Assembly: GCA_026932235.1 (NCBI GenBank)
Contig: JAIXKR010000010.1
Location: 1 to 64,000, forward strand
Direction: 5' to 3'
Origin: Burkholderiales bacterium
GTDB taxonomy: Bacteria > Pseudomonadota > Gammaproteobacteria > Burkholderiales > Burkholderiaceae_C
DNA: 64,000 bases
The notes beneath the pieces are model-generated. The model had not been told where the DNA came from. It made no database searches and worked only from the letters and a program-made list of their open reading frames with translations. Each line of letters begins with the position of its first letter. The first letter of the stretch is position 1. Positions 44,466-53,679 of this stretch are shown here, piece by piece. Position numbers and translations under genes: made by a program.

Positions 44466-46004
44466 TCACTCCGCGGCGGCAGGAGTCTGCTGCATGCCGG
44501 CAGGCGACGCCGGCCGCAGCAGCAGGATCAAGGGCAGCGCGGCCAGCGCGACCCACGTCATCAGCCTGAAGTCCTGCAGGTAGGCCAGGGTCGCGGCCTG
44601 CCGCGTGACCGCGGCATTGAGCGCCACCAGGCCTTGCGGTGTGGACAGGTCGTAGACCCCCGCTTCGACGGCCTGCTTCAGCGCCATGCTGAATGGTTGA
44701 ATGAACTCGGAGAACGCCGCATGGTTGGCTTGCGTGTTGCGGGCCAGTTGGGTGACGACGACGGAGATGCCGATGCTGCTGCCAATGTTGCGCATAAGGC
44801 TGAACAGCGCCGCGCCTTCATTGCGGAAGCGGGGCGCCAGCGTCGAGAAGGTGATGGTCGACAGCGGCACGAACATGAAACCCAGGCCCAGGCCCTGCAC
44901 GATGCCTGTGCGGATGAAGGTCGGGCCCGTGGTGTCGGTCGTGAACTGCGTCATCTCCCACATCGACAGGCTGGTCAGCAGCAGGCCGAGCGCGACCTGG
45001 TAGCGTGCGTCGACCTTGCCGGACAGGCGCCCCACCGTGATCATGGCCAACATGGTGCCGATGCCACGCGGCGCCAGCAGGACGCCAACGTCGATGACCG
45101 GGTAGCCCATCAGGTTCTGCATGAAGGGCGGCAGCAGTGCCATCGTCGCCAGCAGGATCACGCCGACGATGAAGATGCACACCAGCCCGACGCTGAAGTT
45201 GCGGTCCCTGAACAGGGCTGGCTCGATGAACGGATGCTCGTGGGTAAAGATGTGCGCCACGAACATGTACAGCGCCACGCCTGCGAGCAGCGCCTCGATC
45301 ATGATCTCGGTGTTGCTGAACCAGTCGAGCGATTCACCCCGGTCCAGCATCATCTGCAATGCCCCGATGGCCAAGCTGAGCAGCGCGAAGCCGAACAGAT
45401 CGAAGCGCCGGGCACGATCAATCGGCGTCTCATGCACAAACGCCGCCAGCCCGAACCAGGCGAGCAGGCCGAACGGCAGGTTGATGTAGAAGACCCAGCG
45501 CCAGTTGTAGTACTCGGTCAGCCAGCCACCGAGCGACGGCCCGAGGATGGGCCCGACCATTACGCCCACGCCCCACATCGCCATGGCCGACCCGTGCCGG
45601 TCGCGCGGGTAAGTGTCCAGGAGCACCGCCTGCGACAGCGGCACCAGGCTCGCGCCGAACACGCCCTGCAACAGGCGGAACAGCACGATCTGCGTCAGGG
45701 TTTGTGCGGCGCCGCACAGCATCGACGCGAGCGTGAAACCGACCACCGCCCACATGAACAATCGCTTGCGGCCGATGCGTGCCGCCAGGAAGCCCGTCAG
45801 CGGCATGCAGATGGCCGCGGCCACGATGTAGGAAGTGAGCACCCAGGAGATCTGGTCCTGAGTCGCTCCCATCGAACCCTGCATGTGCGGCAACGCGACG
45901 TTCGCGATCGTCGTGTCCAACGCCTGCATGATGGTCGCCAGCATCACGGAGACCGTGACGAGCGCGCGATTCGGGGCTTGTGGCAGTGCCATGGCAGGTG
46001 CCAT
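44466..46004 (-). CDS. DHA2-family multidrug efflux MFS permease (EmrB-type)
   Basis: 512 aa, 14-helix major facilitator of the drug:H+ antiporter-2 type. Motifs are LDTTIANVALPHMQGSMG in the first helix, the loop motif GFLAARIGRKRLF, and the motif-C-like GVMVGPILGPSLGGW. It works with the membrane-fusion protein encoded just upstream (gap of four bases, or 16 if the ATG at 45990-45992 is used) and an outer-membrane channel to expel hydrophobic toxicants or acids. The operon is probably controlled by the MarR protein at 47129. Confidence 0.92.
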   Translation of the reverse strand: MAPAMALPQAPNRALVTVSVMLATIMQALDTTIANVALPHMQGSMGATQDQISWVLTSYIVAAAICMPLTGFLAARIGRKRLFMWAVVGFTLASMLCGAAQTLTQIVLFRLLQGVFGASLVPLSQAVLLDTYPRDRHGSAMAMWGVGVMVGPILGPSLGGWLTEYYNWRWVFYINLPFGLLAWFGLAAFVHETPIDRARRFDLFGFALLSLAIGALQMMLDRGESLDWFSNTEIMIEALLAGVALYMFVAHIFTHEHPFIEPALFRDRNFSVGLVCIFIVGVILLATMALLPPFMQNLMGYPVIDVGVLLAPRGIGTMLAMITVGRLSGKVDARYQVALGLLLTSLSMWEMTQFTTDTTGPTFIRTGIVQGLGLGFMFVPLSTITFSTLAPRFRNEGAALFSLMRNIGSSIGISVVVTQLARNTQANHAAFSEFIQPFSMALKQAVEAGVYDLSTPQGLVALNAAVTRQAATLAYLQDFRLMTWVALAALPLILLLRPASPAGMQQTPAAAE

Positions 46005-46008
46005 TGCC

Positions 46009-47088
46009 TCAGAGCGACATCCCCAGCAGACGCCGGCGATGCCCGGTGTCCACCTCTACCGTGGTGCTCAGGCCCGTTCGCAGTTGGGACAGTTCGCTGC
46101 CCGGATCGATCTTGATGCGCACCGACACCCGCTGCGCGATCTTGACCCAGTTGCCAGTGGCGTTCTGCGCCGGGATGACCGAGAACTCGGCGCCCGTCGC
46201 CGGGCTCAGGCTGTCCACAACACCCTTCCAGGCCTGATTGGGATAGGTGTCAATGTGGATCGTGACTGGCTGGCCGACGCGGACGTGGGTCAGGTCGGTC
46301 TCGGTGAAGTTCGCCTCGATCCATTGATTCCCGCTGGCCACCAGCGCCATCGCCGTGCTGCCCGCCGCGACGTACTGTCCCGGCTTGGGGGGCTTGCTCG
46401 CGACACCGGGCATGATGGCACGCACTTCCACGCGCGCCAGGTCGAGTTGGGCCTGCTCCAGTTCGGCCTGCGCAGCGCGGTAGCTGGGATGGCGCTCGAC
46501 GGGGACATCGACGCCGCCGCCCAGTGCGGCGGCGATCCGCGACAGATCCTGTTCCATCGCGGTGATCTGCTGGCCGGCCAGGTCGGTGGTTTGCCGGGCA
46601 TCGTCGAACCGGGACGCCGACACGAAGTTGCGGGCCACCAGATCGGCCTGCCGTTGCTGCTCCTTCTGCGCGAAGCTCAGCTTGGTGCGCGCGACGGTGA
46701 TCTCGGCCTGCTTCGCACGGTAGCTCGCGCGCATTGCAGCGAGATCGGTACGCACCTGGGCCAGCTTGGCCTCGGCCCGGGCCACCGTCACCTTGAAGGG
46801 TGCCGGATCGATTCGGAACAGAACCTGGCCGGCGGTCACGGGCTGGTTCTCCTCGACCAGCACCTCCTTGATCGTGCCGGAGACCTCGGCGCTGATGGGC
46901 ACCTTGTCGGCCTTCACGTAGGCGTTGTCGGTTTCGACGTAGCGGCCGCCCCTGAGGTACACGAGACCGGCAGCCAGCAACACGCACAGCGGGACGACCA
47001 GGAGCAGGATGACCCGCTTGATCCGGATCCGCGGGCGCGGCAAAGGAGCAGGTGCGGGAGAGGGTTCGGTGGGCTGGGAGTCGCTCAT
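46009..47088 (-). CDS. EmrA-type membrane fusion protein (HlyD family)
   Basis: 359 aa. A short Pro-rich cytoplasmic N-terminus is followed by one transmembrane helix (about residues 24-46), then VETDNAYVKADKVPISAEVSG, which starts the barrel/lipoyl halves. A long coiled coil (about residues 95-210) and the closing VMPGVASKPPKPGQYVAAGS-type lipoyl half follow. It is the periplasmic adaptor for the DHA2 permease. Start ATG at 47086-47088; the longer frame upstream runs into the MarR gene. Confidence 0.9.
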   Translation of the reverse strand: MSDSQPTEPSPAPAPLPRPRIRIKRVILLLVVPLCVLLAAGLVYLRGGRYVETDNAYVKADKVPISAEVSGTIKEVLVEENQPVTAGQVLFRIDPAPFKVTVARAEAKLAQVRTDLAAMRASYRAKQAEITVARTKLSFAQKEQQRQADLVARNFVSASRFDDARQTTDLAGQQITAMEQDLSRIAAALGGGVDVPVERHPSYRAAQAELEQAQLDLARVEVRAIMPGVASKPPKPGQYVAAGSTAMALVASGNQWIEANFTETDLTHVRVGQPVTIHIDTYPNQAWKGVVDSLSPATGAEFSVIPAQNATGNWVKIAQRVSVRIKIDPGSELSQLRTGLSTTVEVDTGHRRRLLGMSL

Positions 47089-47128
47089 GCAGGAGACCGG
47101 ATGGGTAAGGCGTCGGCAATGGGGCCGC

Positions 47129-47563
47129 TCAGGAAGCCGCCAGGTTCTTGCGCATCCGGTGCAACGCGGACGTGACGAGCGCCGCCTCTGCTTGCCCGAT
47201 GCCTCGCAGCGACTGCTTGCGGATGACGGATGCAACGCGCTCGATTGTGACCAGGTGTGGCCCTGATGCCGGGGTCAGGACGATCCGGTACGCGCGTCCG
47301 TCCTTCGGGTCCGCCCGTCGCTCGACCAGCCCCAACTGCTGCAACTGATCGATGAGTCTTGCCAGTGTGATCGGCTGAACTTCGAGCAACTCTGCCAACT
47401 CGACTTGGCGCATTCCCTCGTGGCGAGCCACGTACAGCAGAGCTCGCGCCTGTGCCAGCGTGAGCCCGCTGCCTTCGAGGTGAAGCGCGAAGGCGCTGCG
47501 CATGCGGCGTGCGAGGTCTGCGACCAGAAAGCCCAGGCTGTCCTGGGGCAGTCCTTTCGACAT
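47129..47563 (-). CDS. MarR-family transcriptional regulator
   Basis: 144 aa with a winged helix: LTLAQARALLYVARHEGMRQVELAELLEVQPITLARLIDQLQQLGLVERRADPKDGRAYRI, the MarR HTH and the DxRxxxI wing (residues about 34-94). First gene of the operon with emrA and emrB, so it probably represses it and responds to the exported compound, like EmrR. I choose the ATG at 47561-47563, preceded by GGGGAG. Upstream in-frame ATGs at 47597-47599 and 47639-47641 fall in or before the predicted promoter. Confidence 0.88.
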   Translation of the reverse strand: MSKGLPQDSLGFLVADLARRMRSAFALHLEGSGLTLAQARALLYVARHEGMRQVELAELLEVQPITLARLIDQLQQLGLVERRADPKDGRAYRIVLTPASGPHLVTIERVASVIRKQSLRGIGQAEAALVTSALHRMRKNLAAS

Positions 47564-47583
47564 CCTGGTTTCTCCCCAACAAT

Positions 47584-47603
47584 AGTAAGCGGTACTCATT
47601 ATA
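47584..47603 (-). promoter_or_regulatory. Promoter -10 and inverted-repeat operator of the marR-emrAB operon
   Basis: A perfect TATAAT on the minus strand (forward 47598-47603) lies 35 bases before the MarR start. Directly downstream is AGTA-CCGCT-TACT (forward 47584-47596), an inverted repeat overlapping the likely transcription start, a classical place for autorepression by a MarR dimer. No good -35 was seen. Confidence 0.45.
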
Positions 47604-47867
47604 TTGAAGCGCTTGCACGGCCCTGTGTGGTTCAAGAACACAGCGGCTTCGGTAACATGACTGGCACTTGGATCGATCTGTCGGCAGTCGCGCAGGCCGG
47701 GCTGTGCTGTCGTTCTTCTGGACGATCTCCAGCGTCAGCCGCCGATAGAGCGGTAACCTGGCCCGCAGCACCCTGTCACGCGCTGGCCGTACCCGTTGAC
47801 AGAGGTCAAGGATCGAGCCAGCGGTACGGTCAGACTGAAGTTCACACGAACTCGAGGATCCACCCCA

Positions 47868-48453
47868 GTGAACCTGCCGCCACGCTGGCGAAGCCTGCTG
47901 CCCTATGTGATCGCGGCCGTGATCGGCATCGGCGTTGTCGTGGCCTGGCGCTGGGCGGCGCCCGACGGGCTGCCCGAAGGCATTGCGGGAGGCAACGGGC
48001 GGATCGAGGCCACGACCATCGACGTGGCCGCCAAGACGGGCGGGCGTGTGCTGGCCGTGCGCGTGCGAGAGGGCGACTTCGTGTCCGCCGGCGACGAGCT
48101 CGCCCGCATGGACACCCAATCGCTGGAGGCGCAGTTGCGCGGCGCCCAGGCCCAGCAGCGCCAGGCGAGGACCGCACGCGCGACGCTGACGGCCCTGGTG
48201 CGGCAGCGCGAGCAGGCCGTGACGACCGTCGCATCCCTGGTCGCGCAGCGTGAGGCTGAGGCCGCCCTGGCGGAGAAGGAGCTGCGCCGCACGTCGGAAC
48301 TCGTGTCGCAGAACTTCATATCGCCCCAGCAGCTCGACGCCGCCAACGCGCGCGTGCAGGCCAGCCGCGCCGCGCTGAGCGCCGCCAAGTCGCAGCGCAT
48401 CGAGGCCGAATCGGCGGTGCTCACCGCCCGCTCGCAGATCGTCGAGTCCGAGG
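47868..48453 (+). pseudogene. HlyD-family adaptor, truncated at the 3' end
   Basis: From a GTG at 47868 the protein has a transmembrane helix (LLPYVIAAVIGIGVVVAW), then GRIEATTIDVAAKTGGRVLAVRVREGDFVSAGDELARMD and a coiled coil to about residue 195, as in YhiI/YbhG-type membrane fusion proteins that serve ABC efflux pumps. At 48448-48454 the homology stops and the DNA continues as the middle of a tetR gene, leaving the adaptor without its second lipoyl half and beta barrel. An upstream TTG (47796) is a less likely start. Confidence 0.75.
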
Positions 48454-48978
48454 GTCACGCGGGGAGCCGTCTACTGGCACTTCGACGACAAGGTGGACCT
48501 GTTCAACGCGATGATGGATCGCGCCATCCTGCCCTTCGAGCAGCATTGGCTGGTGTCCAGCCCGGATGATGCGGCCGACCCATTGGGCAGGCTGCGTGAG
48601 GTTCTGTGCGACATCCTGCGCCAGACCGCCACCGATGCGCGCTTGCAGCGCGTGCTGGCGATCTCGACGCAGAAGGTCGAGTATGTCGGCGAGCTCGACG
48701 GCATCCGCGAACGCCACCTGCGGGTGCGCGATCAGGCGCTACGACGCATCGACGGCTTGTTGCGCCTGGCGTCCCGAGCGGGGCAGCTCGCGCCGGGTGT
48801 TGCGCCCACGGGCGCAGCGCGTGCCCTGCACGCGCTGGTCGATGGCCTCATCTCCAACTGGATGCTCGATCGAGACGCCTTCGATCTGCGCCGTGTCGGC
48901 CACAGGGCCGTCGAGCAACTGCTGGCCGGGCTCAGCGGCCGAGCTTGGCCTGCAATTCGGCGACCGCTTCGGGATTGA
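48454..48978 (+). pseudogene. TetR/AcrR-family regulator, lacking its N-terminus
   Basis: The frame begins with VTRGAVYWHFDDKVDLFNAMM, the recognition-helix end of a TtgR/AcrR-type HTH, and continues through a full C-terminal ligand domain to a stop at 48978. The first about 40 residues, including most of the HTH, are missing. The sequence is joined directly to the truncated hlyD-like gene. The 3' end overlaps the convergent ligase gene by 47 bases. Confidence 0.75.
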
Positions 48979-50899
48979 CCAGCGACGACAGGTCGCCCGG
49001 AATGTCGCCCCGGAACACGGAGCGCACCACGCGGCGCATGATCTTCATGTTGCGCGTCTTCGGCAGGTCGCTCACCAGCAGCACATGGCGCGGCCGGTAC
49101 GACGTGCCCATTCCGTGCACCACGGCGGCCGACAGTTCCTGTTCCAGCGCCGCGTCCGTGGCCACACCCGGCATCGGCACGCAGACGCAGACGATGGCCG
49201 AGCCCTTGAGCTCGTCAGGCACGCCGATCACGGCGGCTTCCGATACCTTGCCGGTACCGGTGAGGAGGGTCTCGATTTCCGACGGCCCGGTTCGTTTGCC
49301 GGAGACCTTGATCGTGTCATCGCTGCGTCCGAGGATGTAGACCAGCCCGTCTTCGTCGCGCATCGCGAAGTCACCATGCACCCAGATGCCCGGGAGGGTG
49401 CGCCAGTAGCTGTCGAGGTAGCGCTCGTCGTCGCGCCAGAGGCTCTTGGTGAAGCCGATGTTGGGATTGCGCAGCACCAGTTCACCGACCTGGCCGGCCG
49501 GTACCGGCCTGCCGGTGTCGTCGACGATGTCCACGCCGACCCCCAGGCCGCCCATGCCGAAGGAGCCCGGACGCAACGGATGGTGAACGGTGCCGGTGAA
49601 ATTGCAGCCGCCGACTTCGGTGCCGCCGACGATGTTCAGGAAAGGCAGCTTCTTCTTGCACACATGCTCGAAGAACCAGCGCCAGGGCGCTTCGGTCCAG
49701 GCTTCGCCGCCGGACACCGTGACGCGCAGCGCCGACAGGTCGAAACCCTCGACCTCGGCGTCGCCGTAGCGCATCAGGCCGCGGATGAGCGTTGGCGCCA
49801 CGCCCAGATAGGTGACCTTGTGGTCCTGCAGCAGGCGCCAGAATCGGCCCGTGTCAGGAAAGTCGGGTGTGCCTTCGGCGACGAGCAGGCTGCCGCCGAA
49901 GTAGCTCGGGATGCAGGCGCACATGGCGCCGACCATCCAGCCCATGTCGCTCATGAAGAAGAAGCGGTCGCTGGCCTTGAAGTCGGCGCAGATGTGTATG
50001 TCGCGCGTGACCATCGAGCCCAGGAAGCTCACATGCGTCCAGACGCAGCCCTTGGGTTTGCCGGTGGTGCCGGACGTGTAGAGCAGCACGGCGGCATCGT
50101 CGGCCTGCATCTCGGCGGTAGGCAGCTCGCTGGCCTGCCTGGCAACTGCCGCCGCCCAGTCATGATCGCGGTCGGGCGTCATTGGGCACGCCAATGCATC
50201 GCCGAGGTGGCGCAGCACCAGCACGTGCTCGACGCTCGGCGTGCTCTGCAGGGCTTCGTCGAGCACCGCTTTCATCGAGCCGGGGGTGCCGCGCCGCCAG
50301 GTGCCGTCGACGGTCAGCACCACCTTGGCCTCGCCATCGTTGAGCCGCGCCACCAGCGGCTGCGGCCCAAAGCCCGAGAACAGCGGCATCACGACGGCGC
50401 CGACCTTCATCACCGCGAAGAAGGCGATGAAGGTCTCCGGCAGGTTGGGCATGTACAGGCCGACGCGGTCGCCGCGCTGCACGCCCAGGGCTTGCAAGGC
50501 GCCGGCCAGACGGCAGACCTCGGCGTCGAAGTCGCGGTAGGTCAGGTTGCGCTGGGCGCGTCGGTCTTCGCCTTCCCAGACCAGAAACGGGCGCTCCCAG
50601 GCCGGCGTATCGCGATGGCGGTCGATGCAGTTGAGCACGACGTTGGTCGTGCCCCCAACGCACCAGCGGGCCCATTCGATGCCGCGCGAGGTGTCGAGCA
50701 TCTGCTGTGGTGGCTCGTAAAAGCGGAAGTCGCAGAACTCGAACACCTGCTGCATCAGCCAGGCCGGGTCGGCGTCGGCGTGCCGGGACAGCGCCGCCAG
50801 GTCGGGCTCGCCGGTCTTGCGGATGAAGGCAGTGAGGTTGGAGTTCGCCACGATCTCGGGTGTAGGCACCCAATCGAACGGCCGTTTGGTAGGATTCAT
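48932..50899 (-). CDS. Acetyl-CoA-synthetase-like acyl-CoA ligase (acetoacetyl-CoA synthetase-like)
   Basis: 655 aa, the length of acetyl-/acetoacetyl-/propionyl-CoA synthetases. An ACS N-terminal domain (FEFCDFRFYEPPQQM..., residues about 50-110) precedes the P-loop LLYTSGTTGKPKGCVWTH. Later motifs are GWMVGAM, VSGGEAWTEAPW and the C-terminal lysine region LPKTRNMKIMRRV. It makes a CoA thioester from a short acid; AacS-like and AcsA-like specificities cannot be told apart by eye. It is not in an operon with other catabolic genes here. The start at 50897-50899 is followed by NPTKRPFDWVPTPE. Confidence 0.85.
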   Translation of the reverse strand: MNPTKRPFDWVPTPEIVANSNLTAFIRKTGEPDLAALSRHADADPAWLMQQVFEFCDFRFYEPPQQMLDTSRGIEWARWCVGGTTNVVLNCIDRHRDTPAWERPFLVWEGEDRRAQRNLTYRDFDAEVCRLAGALQALGVQRGDRVGLYMPNLPETFIAFFAVMKVGAVVMPLFSGFGPQPLVARLNDGEAKVVLTVDGTWRRGTPGSMKAVLDEALQSTPSVEHVLVLRHLGDALACPMTPDRDHDWAAAVARQASELPTAEMQADDAAVLLYTSGTTGKPKGCVWTHVSFLGSMVTRDIHICADFKASDRFFFMSDMGWMVGAMCACIPSYFGGSLLVAEGTPDFPDTGRFWRLLQDHKVTYLGVAPTLIRGLMRYGDAEVEGFDLSALRVTVSGGEAWTEAPWRWFFEHVCKKKLPFLNIVGGTEVGGCNFTGTVHHPLRPGSFGMGGLGVGVDIVDDTGRPVPAGQVGELVLRNPNIGFTKSLWRDDERYLDSYWRTLPGIWVHGDFAMRDEDGLVYILGRSDDTIKVSGKRTGPSEIETLLTGTGKVSEAAVIGVPDELKGSAIVCVCVPMPGVATDAALEQELSAAVVHGMGTSYRPRHVLLVSDLPKTRNMKIMRRVVRSVFRGDIPGDLSSLVNPEAVAELQAKLGR

Positions 50900-50998
50900 G
50901 ATTCGAGATTAGCCCAAGCCTCGGGCGTCGTCCAGTGCTGGCCGCCCGCCGGCATGGCGGGCCGACAACCGCAGCCACACTGAAGAGAGGGTTCGCCC

Positions 50999-51697
50999 AT
51001 GCATGTTGACGAAGCCATCCGCAGCCGCAAATCGGTCCGGCGGTTCTTGTCCACACCGGTGCCTGCCGCGGTGGTGAGCCACATCCTGGAAGTGGCTGCG
51101 CGGGCCCCCAGCGGCAACAACGTGCAGCCCTGGCGCGTATACGTGCTGGCGGGCGAAGCGCGCGAGCGCCTGTGTGCCGACATCGTCAAGGCGGCCCAGG
51201 AAGACCCCGACCGACACCAGCCCGAATACGCCTACTACCCGACAAGTTGGTTCGATCCCTACCTGGATCGCCGCCGCCGGTGTGGTTTTGGCCTCTACGC
51301 CACGCTGGGCATCGCGCGCGACGACCAGGCCGCGCGCGAGCGCCAGATGCTGCGCAATTACACCTTCTTCGACGCCCCGGTGGGCCTGCTCGTCACGTTG
51401 GACCGGCGGCTGAATACCGGCAGCTTCATGGACGTGGGCATGTTCATCCAGAACGTGATGGTGGCGGCGCGCGCCCAGGGCCTGCACACCTGCGCCCAGG
51501 CCGCTTTCGCCTGGTTCCACAAGGTAGCGCGCCAGCACCTGCCGATGGGCGACAACGAGATCTTGCTGTGCGGCATCGCGCTCGGGCAAGAGGACCTGCA
51601 GGCCCCGGAGAACGCCTTCATCACCGAGCGCGCGGCGCTCGCGGAGTTTGTCAGTTTTCATGGCATGGAAGGGTGCCCCGACCGCTCGGCACGTTGA
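50999..51697 (+). CDS. Nitroreductase-family FMN protein
   Basis: 232 aa. VDEAIRSRKSVRRFLSTPVP at the N-terminus and ARAPSGNNVQPWRVYVL are the standard FMN-binding features. DVGMFIQNVMVAARAQGLHTC and the closing CGIALGQED fit the family. These enzymes reduce nitro, quinone or enone compounds with NAD(P)H. It is followed by a flavodoxin-like gene with a TTGA overlap, which suggests a shared redox role. Confidence 0.9.
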   Translation: MHVDEAIRSRKSVRRFLSTPVPAAVVSHILEVAARAPSGNNVQPWRVYVLAGEARERLCADIVKAAQEDPDRHQPEYAYYPTSWFDPYLDRRRRCGFGLYATLGIARDDQAARERQMLRNYTFFDAPVGLLVTLDRRLNTGSFMDVGMFIQNVMVAARAQGLHTCAQAAFAWFHKVARQHLPMGDNEILLCGIALGQEDLQAPENAFITERAALAEFVSFHGMEGCPDRSAR

Positions 51698-51720
51698 CGG
51701 CGCCCGAAAGGTTCACCTCG

Positions 51721-52224
51721 GTGACGCCACCGCGCAAGACGCTCCTCATCGTCTACCACACGACCACCGGCGGCACGCTGCAGATGGCGCGCGCCGCCGC
51801 CGACGGCGCCGGCCGCGAGCCGGCGATTGACGTCCGCCTGCTGCATGCGGCGCAGGCCGGCCCCGAAGACGTGCTGGCCGCTGACGGCATGATCTTCGCC
51901 ACGCCCGAGAACTTGGCCGCCATGTCCGGGCTGATGAAGGACTTTTTCGACCGCAGCTACTACGCCGTGCTCGACCGCGTCAACGGCCGCCCCTACGCCT
52001 GCCTGGTCTGCGCCGGCAGCGACGGCCGTAACGCAGCGCGCCAGATCGAGCGCATCTGCACCGGCTGGCGGTTGCGGCTCGTTGCCGATGCGCTGATCGT
52101 CTGCACCCACGCCCAGACGCCGGAAGACATCCTGCGGGAGAAACGCATCGATCCGCCGGATGTGGGGCGTTGCGCGGCCTTGGGGGCTGCCTTTGGGGCC
52201 GGCCTGGCCATGGGCATCTACTGA
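51721..52224 (+). CDS. Flavodoxin-fold protein
   Basis: 167 aa. The phosphate-binding loop YHTTTGGTLQMARAAADGA and FATPENLAAMSGLMKDFFDRSYY are typical of flavodoxin-like or NAD(P)H-dependent FMN reductases. I use the GTG at 51721; a TTG at 51694 overlapping the stop of the nitroreductase gene would add nine residues and couple the two. It may carry electrons to, or share FMN chemistry with, the nitroreductase (inference). Confidence 0.82.
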   Translation: MTPPRKTLLIVYHTTTGGTLQMARAAADGAGREPAIDVRLLHAAQAGPEDVLAADGMIFATPENLAAMSGLMKDFFDRSYYAVLDRVNGRPYACLVCAGSDGRNAARQIERICTGWRLRLVADALIVCTHAQTPEDILREKRIDPPDVGRCAALGAAFGAGLAMGIY

Positions 52225-52337
52225 CGGCGGCAGGCGCTGGGCCCCCGATCAAATTGCCTAACTGTTGGCAGTGAGCTGCCCGCCGTTTTTCGCCTTCCAA
52301 AGGCCGATGGTTAGCATCGATACCTGAAGGAAGCGAA

Positions 52338-52628
52338 GTGAAGAAGATCCCGAAGCAGGAGTACACGGCCGAGTTCAAGGAGCAGGCCGTCAAGCACGCG
52401 CAGGCGGTGGGCATCGTGGTGGCCGCCAAGGAGCTGGGCTTGGTCGAGCAGACGCTGCGCAACTGGGTGAAGGCGTCGGCAGCTGGGAAGCTGACGGCAC
52501 CCGGATCGAAGCCGGTGACGCCCGAGCAGATGGAGCTGTCCAGGCTGCGCGCGGAGAACGCGCGGCTGAAGATGCACGTCGACATCCTAAAAAAAGCGAC
52601 GGCGTACTTTGCGAAGGATGCGCTGTGA
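52338..52628 (+). CDS. IS3-family transposase OrfA, second element
   Basis: 96 aa. HTH region EYTAEFKEQAVKHAQAVG...AAKELGLVEQTLRNWVKA, then coiled coil LSRLRAENARLKMHVDILKKATAYFA. A run of seven A followed by G (52589-52596) contains the classical A-AAA-AAG slippery site. A -1 shift there stays open into OrfB, so a fused OrfAB can be made. The stop overlaps the GTG of orfB. Confidence 0.9.
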   Translation: MKKIPKQEYTAEFKEQAVKHAQAVGIVVAAKELGLVEQTLRNWVKASAAGKLTAPGSKPVTPEQMELSRLRAENARLKMHVDILKKATAYFAKDAL

Positions 52629-53518
52629 AGTACGCCTGGATCGACGCGCAGCGCCGCGAATACCCCCTGCCCGACATGTGCGAGGTGCTGACCGTCAGCA
52701 TCAGCGGCTACCGCGCCTGGAAGCGCGGCGGCAAGGCCGACCGTACGCGCCTGACGGACCCGCAGGCCGTGGCTTTGATCAAGAGCATCCACGCCGAGGT
52801 CAAGGCCGCCTACGGCTCGCGACGCATGCATCGGGAACTGCAGGGCAGGGGCCACCGCATCGGCCTGCGCCGTGTCGAGCGGCTGATGCGCGAGCATGGC
52901 ATCCGGGCTCGGCACAAGCGGCGCTTCAAGGCGACGACCGACTCCAAGCACTCGATGCCGGTAGCACCCAACCTGCTGGCGCGCAACTTCACGCCCGAGG
53001 CGCCGAACCAGGTGTGGACGGGCGACATCACATACATCCAGACGGGCGAGGGCTGGCTGTACCTGGCCATCGTGCTGGACCTGTTCAACCGCGAGGTCGT
53101 GGGCTGGTCGATCAAGCCGAGGATGACGGCTGACATCGTCACCGATGCGCTGACGATGGCCTGGTTCCGGCGCAAGCCCGGCGCCGGTGTGCTCTTTCAC
53201 AGCGACCGCGGAAGCCAGTACGCCAGTCAGGCCATGGCCGCCAAGCTCACCGAGTACGAGATGACGGCCTCGATGAGCCGCAAGGGCGACTGCTGGGACA
53301 ACGCGCCCACCGAGAGCTTCTTCAACAGCCTGAAGAACGAGCGAGTGTATGGAACGACCTACGCGACGCGAGCCCACGCGCAGGCCGACCTGTTCGCCTA
53401 CATCGAGGTGTTCTACAACCGGAGTCGCCGCCACTCCACGCTGGGCTACAGCTCGCCGGTTCGGTTCCTCGAGAACTGGATCAGCAAGCATGCTGCTCAG
53501 CACTCCATGGCGGCATAG
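52625..53518 (+). CDS. IS3-family transposase OrfB, second element
   Basis: 297 aa from GTG 52625. HTH_21 region (SRRMHRELQGRGHRIGLRRVERLMREHGI) followed by the integrase core with DDE residues: [28 protein letters not shown] and DNAPTESFFNSLKNE. C-terminal YNRSRRHSTLGYSSPVRF is the IS3-group tail. Intact. Confidence 0.92.
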   Translation: MKYAWIDAQRREYPLPDMCEVLTVSISGYRAWKRGGKADRTRLTDPQAVALIKSIHAEVKAAYGSRRMHRELQGRGHRIGLRRVERLMREHGIRARHKRRFKATTDSKHSMPVAPNLLARNFTPEAPNQVWTGDITYIQTGEGWLYLAIVLDLFNREVVGWSIKPRMTADIVTDALTMAWFRRKPGAGVLFHSDRGSQYASQAMAAKLTEYEMTASMSRKGDCWDNAPTESFFNSLKNERVYGTTYATRAHAQADLFAYIEVFYNRSRRHSTLGYSSPVRFLENWISKHAAQHSMAA

Positions 53519-53679
53519 GAACGGCTCGCTGGAAGACGAAATTCGACGGGCACCTCACAGTTTGCCCGCCTGATCGGGTTAATGGGTGGCCATCAGGGTC
53601 GATATGGTCCGGGTGGCACGCGGATCGGACGTCGATTCGCGCCAAGCCCCGCCGCAACCCCATCAAAGGAGCATTTCTC

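Larger units (their letters stand above)
52272..53557 (+). mobile_element. IS3-family insertion sequence, complete, second type
   Basis: 1286 bp. Terminal inverted repeats start TGAG(C/G)TGCCCG(C/T)CG and extend through TTTCG(C/T)CTTCCA (left from 52272, right ending 53557). The 3-base duplication CAG is at 52269-52271 and 53558-53560. It encodes OrfA and OrfB in -1 frame. It differs in ends and proteins from the IS3 element at 40690. It has inserted between the arms of an eight-base inverted repeat CCCGATCA (52244-52251) / TGATCGGG (53571-53578). Confidence 0.9.

Noticed and set aside
34212..53557. Composite transposon spanning the accessory region
   Set aside because: The three IS elements belong to different types with different ends and different target duplications, so they cannot mobilise the region as a pair.
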